Origin: Rhodoferax saidenbachensis | Lineage (GTDB): Bacteria > Pseudomonadota > Gammaproteobacteria > Burkholderiales > Burkholderiaceae_C | NCBI RefSeq assembly: GCF_001955715.1 | Contig: NZ_CP019239.1 | Coordinates: 496,001 to 560,000 of the forward strand | Length of the DNA stretch: 64,000 bases | Direction of reading: 5' to 3' | Shown: positions 61,591 through 64,000 of the stretch, in pieces | How positions within the stretch are numbered: position 1 is the first letter of the stretch | Layout of the letters: each line of letters opens with the position of its first letter | Made by a program: the position numbers and the translations under genes | The notes under the pieces: generated by a model | Seen by the model: only the letters and a program-made list of their open reading frames with translations | Told to the model about the DNA's origin: nothing | The model's database searches: none

Positions 61591-62325
61591 TTAGAAGGGG
61601 TTAAGGCTTAAAAAGAAGCGGGATAACCAGCCAACTGTCTGCGCTTCACCCTGGGCGCCGCGGCCACGGGATTCGACACGCACGTTGGCCACCTGGGTGG
61701 AACTGATCACCCCGTTGGGTTGCACCAGGCGCGGGTCAATCGTGCCCGAGAAGCGCAGCACGTCCACGTTCTGGTTCACGCCAATCTGTTTCTCGCCGGT
61801 CACCAGCAGGTGACCGTTGGGCATGACTTCCATCACCGTGGCGGTGATGGAACCTGCGAAGGTATTGGCCGCTGCAGTGCCACCTTTGCCGCTGAAGTCG
61901 TTGGCGGTGGCAACGCCCATGTTCAGGTTGCGCATGTCCGGGGCAAGGATGTCGGGCAGGGGCGACGCGGTGATGGTGTTGCTGGCCGAGCTGGTGCGGT
62001 TGACGGTGGAGTTGGACACCTGGCTGGCGGTGAGGCTTTCCACGATCTGGATGGTGACGGTGTCGCCCACCAGGCGGGCGCGGCGGTCTTCGAACGCCGG
62101 ACGGTAGCTGGCGTTCTGGAACAGGCTGCCCGATGCAGGCTGGTTGGCCGCCGGCGCGGTGCTCGGAATGGGGCTGGCCTTGGGCTCGGCAAAGTCGACC
62201 ACGACTTTTTGCGGCACCGACAGGCAACCACTGAGAAGCACTCCTCCCAGCAAATACATGCCAAAAAGGCCTGTAGCCCTCATGGATATTGCGCAACCAG
62301 CTATTTTTTTCATAGCAACTTTCAC
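61591..62325 (-). CDS. flgH: Flagellar L-ring lipoprotein
   Basis: A 244-residue outer-membrane lipoprotein forming the L-ring. The lipobox LLSGC places the acylated cysteine at residue 34. The mature part contains the conserved GSLFQNASYRPAFEDRRARLVGDTVTIQIVESLTASQ, GHLLVTGEKQIGVNQNVDVLRFSGTIDPRLVQPNGVISSTQVANVRVESRGRG and the ending GWLSRFFLSLNPF. The first 20 residues (MKKIAGCAISMRATG) come from a dispersed repeat and lengthen the signal peptide. The ATG overlaps the flgG stop (ATGA). Confidence 0.95.
   Translation of the reverse strand: MKVAMKKIAGCAISMRATGLFGMYLLGGVLLSGCLSVPQKVVVDFAEPKASPIPSTAPAANQPASGSLFQNASYRPAFEDRRARLVGDTVTIQIVESLTASQVSNSTVNRTSSASNTITASPLPDILAPDMRNLNMGVATANDFSGKGGTAAANTFAGSITATVMEVMPNGHLLVTGEKQIGVNQNVDVLRFSGTIDPRLVQPNGVISSTQVANVRVESRGRGAQGEAQTVGWLSRFFLSLNPF
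62267..62318 (-). repeat. Dispersed 50-bp repeat, copy 10 (in flgH signal peptide)
   Basis: On the minus strand it reads TTGCTATGAAAAAAATAGCT, GGTTGCGCAATATCC, then AGGGCTACAGGCC. It supplies an in-frame ATG (codon 5 of the annotated gene) and the N-terminal part of the lipoprotein signal peptide. Confidence 0.88.
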
Positions 62326-63104
62326 AGCTGCCCGAGTTTTTGCAGCATCTGGTCTGAGGTCTGGATGGCCTTGGAGTTCATCTCATACGCGCGCTGGGTC
62401 TGGATCATGGTGACCAGCTCCTGCACCACGTTGACGTTGGATGTTTCCAGGAAACCCTGCATCAGGCCGCCCAGACCGTTCACGCCGGGCGTGCCCACAT
62501 TGGGTTGGCCCGAGGCGACGCTTTCGGCGTACACGTTCTGCCCCTTGGGGTCCAGACCGGCCGGGTTGATGAAGCTGGCGGTGGTGATGGTGCCCAGGTT
62601 TTGCGGGGTAGTGGTGCCTGGCACGGTGGCAGAGACGGTACCGTCCTGGGCAATCGTGAGGCCGGTGGCGTTGGCCGGCACGGTGATGCCGCCCGCGACC
62701 AGCAGGCCGTTGGAGTTGACCATGCGCCCTGCGTTGTCGAGCTGGAACGCACCGTCACGGGTGTAACCAATGGTGCCGTCGGGCATGGTGAGCTGGAAGA
62801 AGCCATTGCCCTGGACGGCTACGTCCAAGGTGTTGCCGGACTGTTGCAGGTTGCCTTGCGAGAAGCTGCGGCTGGTGGCCACGGTGCGCACACCCAGGCC
62901 AACCTGCAGGCCGGTGGGCAGCGTGGACTGCTCTGACGTGTTGGAGCCCACCTGGCGCAGGTTTTGGTACATCAGGTCTTCGAAAACGGCGTGCGCCTTT
63001 TTGAAGCCGTTGGTGGAGACGTTGGCCAGATTGTTGGAAATGACGTCCAGCTGCATTTGCTGGGCTTCCATGCCGGTCTTGGATATCCAGAGGGAATTGA
63101 TCAT
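62322..63104 (-). CDS. flgG: Flagellar distal rod protein
   Basis: A 260-residue distal rod protein. It has the rod-type N-terminus (MINSLWISKTGMEAQQMQLDVISNNLANVSTNGFKKAHAVFEDLMYQ), the central VAVQGNGFFQLTMPDGTIGYTRDGAFQLDNAGRMVNSNG and the C-terminus (GLMQGFLETSNVNVVQELVTMIQTQRAYEMNSKAIQTSDQMLQKLGQL). Length and motifs are normal for FlgG. It lies 11 bp after flgF. Confidence 0.97.
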   Translation of the reverse strand: MINSLWISKTGMEAQQMQLDVISNNLANVSTNGFKKAHAVFEDLMYQNLRQVGSNTSEQSTLPTGLQVGLGVRTVATSRSFSQGNLQQSGNTLDVAVQGNGFFQLTMPDGTIGYTRDGAFQLDNAGRMVNSNGLLVAGGITVPANATGLTIAQDGTVSATVPGTTTPQNLGTITTASFINPAGLDPKGQNVYAESVASGQPNVGTPGVNGLGGLMQGFLETSNVNVVQELVTMIQTQRAYEMNSKAIQTSDQMLQKLGQL

Positions 63105-63115
63105 GGTGTTTTCCT

Positions 63116-63856
63116 TTAGCCTTGCAGGCCAAGCAGTTGTCCGGCGGCGCGATCGTTGGATTCGGCGGTTTGCACCAGGCGCATTTGCACTTCAAACTGG
63201 CGCGCGGTCTGGATCATTCCGACCATGGTTTCTACAGCGCTGACGTTGGAGCCTTCGAGCGTTCCCGGCATCAGGCGGGCGGTGTCGTCGGCCTGTAGCG
63301 GGTCGCCGGAGAGGCTGCGGAACAGCCCGTCATCACCGCGCTTGAGCGGGTCGTCGGCATTGGGGGTAACCAGCTTGAGCCGGCCAATGTTGTTGCCGGG
63401 CTGGTTGCCGATCTTGGCGCTCACATTGCCATCGTTGCTGATGGACACTTCGGCGCCTGCCGGAACGGTGATGGGCGCGCCGCCGGCCGACATCGCGGGC
63501 AGGCCATTGCCTGTCATCAACGTGCCGTCGGTGCTGACTTCAAAGTGGCCGTTGCGGGTATAGGCCTCGTTGCCATCGACGCCTTGCACGGTGAACCAGT
63601 TGTTGGCGCTGGGCATGGCATCCAGGCTGCGGTCGGTGCGCATGGCCGGGCCGGGCTGGTCTTTGAATCCGGCGGTGGCTTCCAGTGCAAAGACGCGGGT
63701 GGTGGCGCCGTCGCCACGCAGCGGTACCGCACGGTAGGTGGCCAGTTGCGCCCGAAAGCCGTTGGTCGAGACATTGGCCAGGTTGTTGGACAGGACTGCC
63801 TGGCGACTCGCCGCCGCAGTGGCACCTGTCATGGCGGTGTAGATGAGGCGGTCCAT
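63116..63856 (-). CDS. flgF: Flagellar proximal rod protein
   Basis: A 246-residue proximal rod protein. The N-terminus (MDRLIYTAMTGATAAASRQAVLSNNLANVSTNGFRAQLATYRAVPL) and C-terminus (GTLEGSNVSAVETMVGMIQTARQFEVQMRLVQTAESNDRAAGQLLGLQ) are typical of FlgF. The central FTVQGVDGNEAYTRNGHFEVSTDGTLMTGNG is shared with other rod and hook proteins. It starts 17 bp after the flgE stop. Confidence 0.95.
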   Translation of the reverse strand: MDRLIYTAMTGATAAASRQAVLSNNLANVSTNGFRAQLATYRAVPLRGDGATTRVFALEATAGFKDQPGPAMRTDRSLDAMPSANNWFTVQGVDGNEAYTRNGHFEVSTDGTLMTGNGLPAMSAGGAPITVPAGAEVSISNDGNVSAKIGNQPGNNIGRLKLVTPNADDPLKRGDDGLFRSLSGDPLQADDTARLMPGTLEGSNVSAVETMVGMIQTARQFEVQMRLVQTAESNDRAAGQLLGLQG

Positions 63857-63873
63857 GGCAGTCTAGCTTGGGG

Positions 63874-64000
63874 TTAGCGCAGGTTGACCAGGGTGCTGAG
63901 CACCTGATCCTGCGTCTTGATGGTCTGTGCATTGGCCTGGTAGGCGCGTTGCGCGGTCATCATGTTGACCAGCTCGGCCGTGAGGTCCACGTTGGACTCT
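63874..64000 (-). CDS. flgE: Flagellar hook protein, C-terminal end only
   Basis: The last 41 codons of the hook protein, cut by the window end. The translation [41 protein letters not shown] is the conserved C-terminal helix of FlgE, and its position before flgF agrees. Confidence 0.93.
   Translation of the reverse strand, partial: ESNVDLTAELVNMMTAQRAYQANAQTIKTQDQVLSTLVNLR

Overview
The window is a chromosomal segment of a beta-proteobacterium, most likely order Burkholderiales, family Comamonadaceae (Rhodoferax/Polaromonas/Acidovorax-like). This rests on the moderately high GC, the protein sequences of the core genes (RpoBC, PriA, HemE, flagellar Flg), the rsmB-DUF4390-ntrY-regulator cluster, and many GTG/ATG starts overlapping the preceding stop. 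No plasmid, phage or CRISPR region is visible.

Layout. 1-7276: 3' part of rpoB, complete rpoC and a strong terminator. 7325-12804: LemA-like protein, rsmB, DUF4390 protein, NtrY-type kinase and a short NtrX-type regulator without an AAA+ domain. 12840-13105: tRNA-Phe and tRNA-Gly with terminators. 13158-21895: PilZ protein, orphan periplasmic binding protein, pldA-rep pair, a 268-bp cloverleaf inverted-repeat element, AEC transporter, an M35-like zincin, a small membrane protein and a YitT protein. 22028-23363: IS4-family element, copy 1. 23624-31963: hypothetical protein, priA, a DnaA-box-bearing intergenic stretch, hemE, a second PilZ protein, CoA-binding protein, dsbD and an outer-membrane barrel. 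32061-45383: YggU, a membrane protein that looks inserted, radical SAM protein, sensor kinase, FGE-like protein, ammonium transporter, chemoreceptor, phosphatase and secreted or unknown proteins. 45461-53363: an eight-gene minus-strand operon (two LysE exporters, EamA exporter, ABM-fold protein, aminotransferase, GST, PhzF, threonine dehydratase) divergent from a MocR-type regulator, with a palindromic operator candidate between them. 53458-54793: IS copy 2. 54862-64000: HDOD protein and flgL-K-J-I-H-G-F-E (flgE cut by the window end), all on the minus strand.

The most unusual content is between and inside the genes. A dispersed repeat of about 50 bp occurs ten times. Six copies lie in frame inside genes. 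In one orientation it is translated as a hydrophobic signal-peptide or membrane segment (PldA, DsbD twice, FlgH); in the other it is a hydrophilic Ala/Gln-rich linker or loop (PhzF, MocR). Both IS copies have clean 9-bp target duplications, and each landed within 20 bp of a copy of this repeat. Two genes (32456-34348 and 44997-45383) are bracketed by one intact and one decayed copy of a neighbouring gene end, which suggests insertion with short homologous duplication.

Limits: everything was read by eye, and no database search, folding or GC computation was run. Family names rest on recognised motifs. Alternative starts are given where the choice is uncertain.
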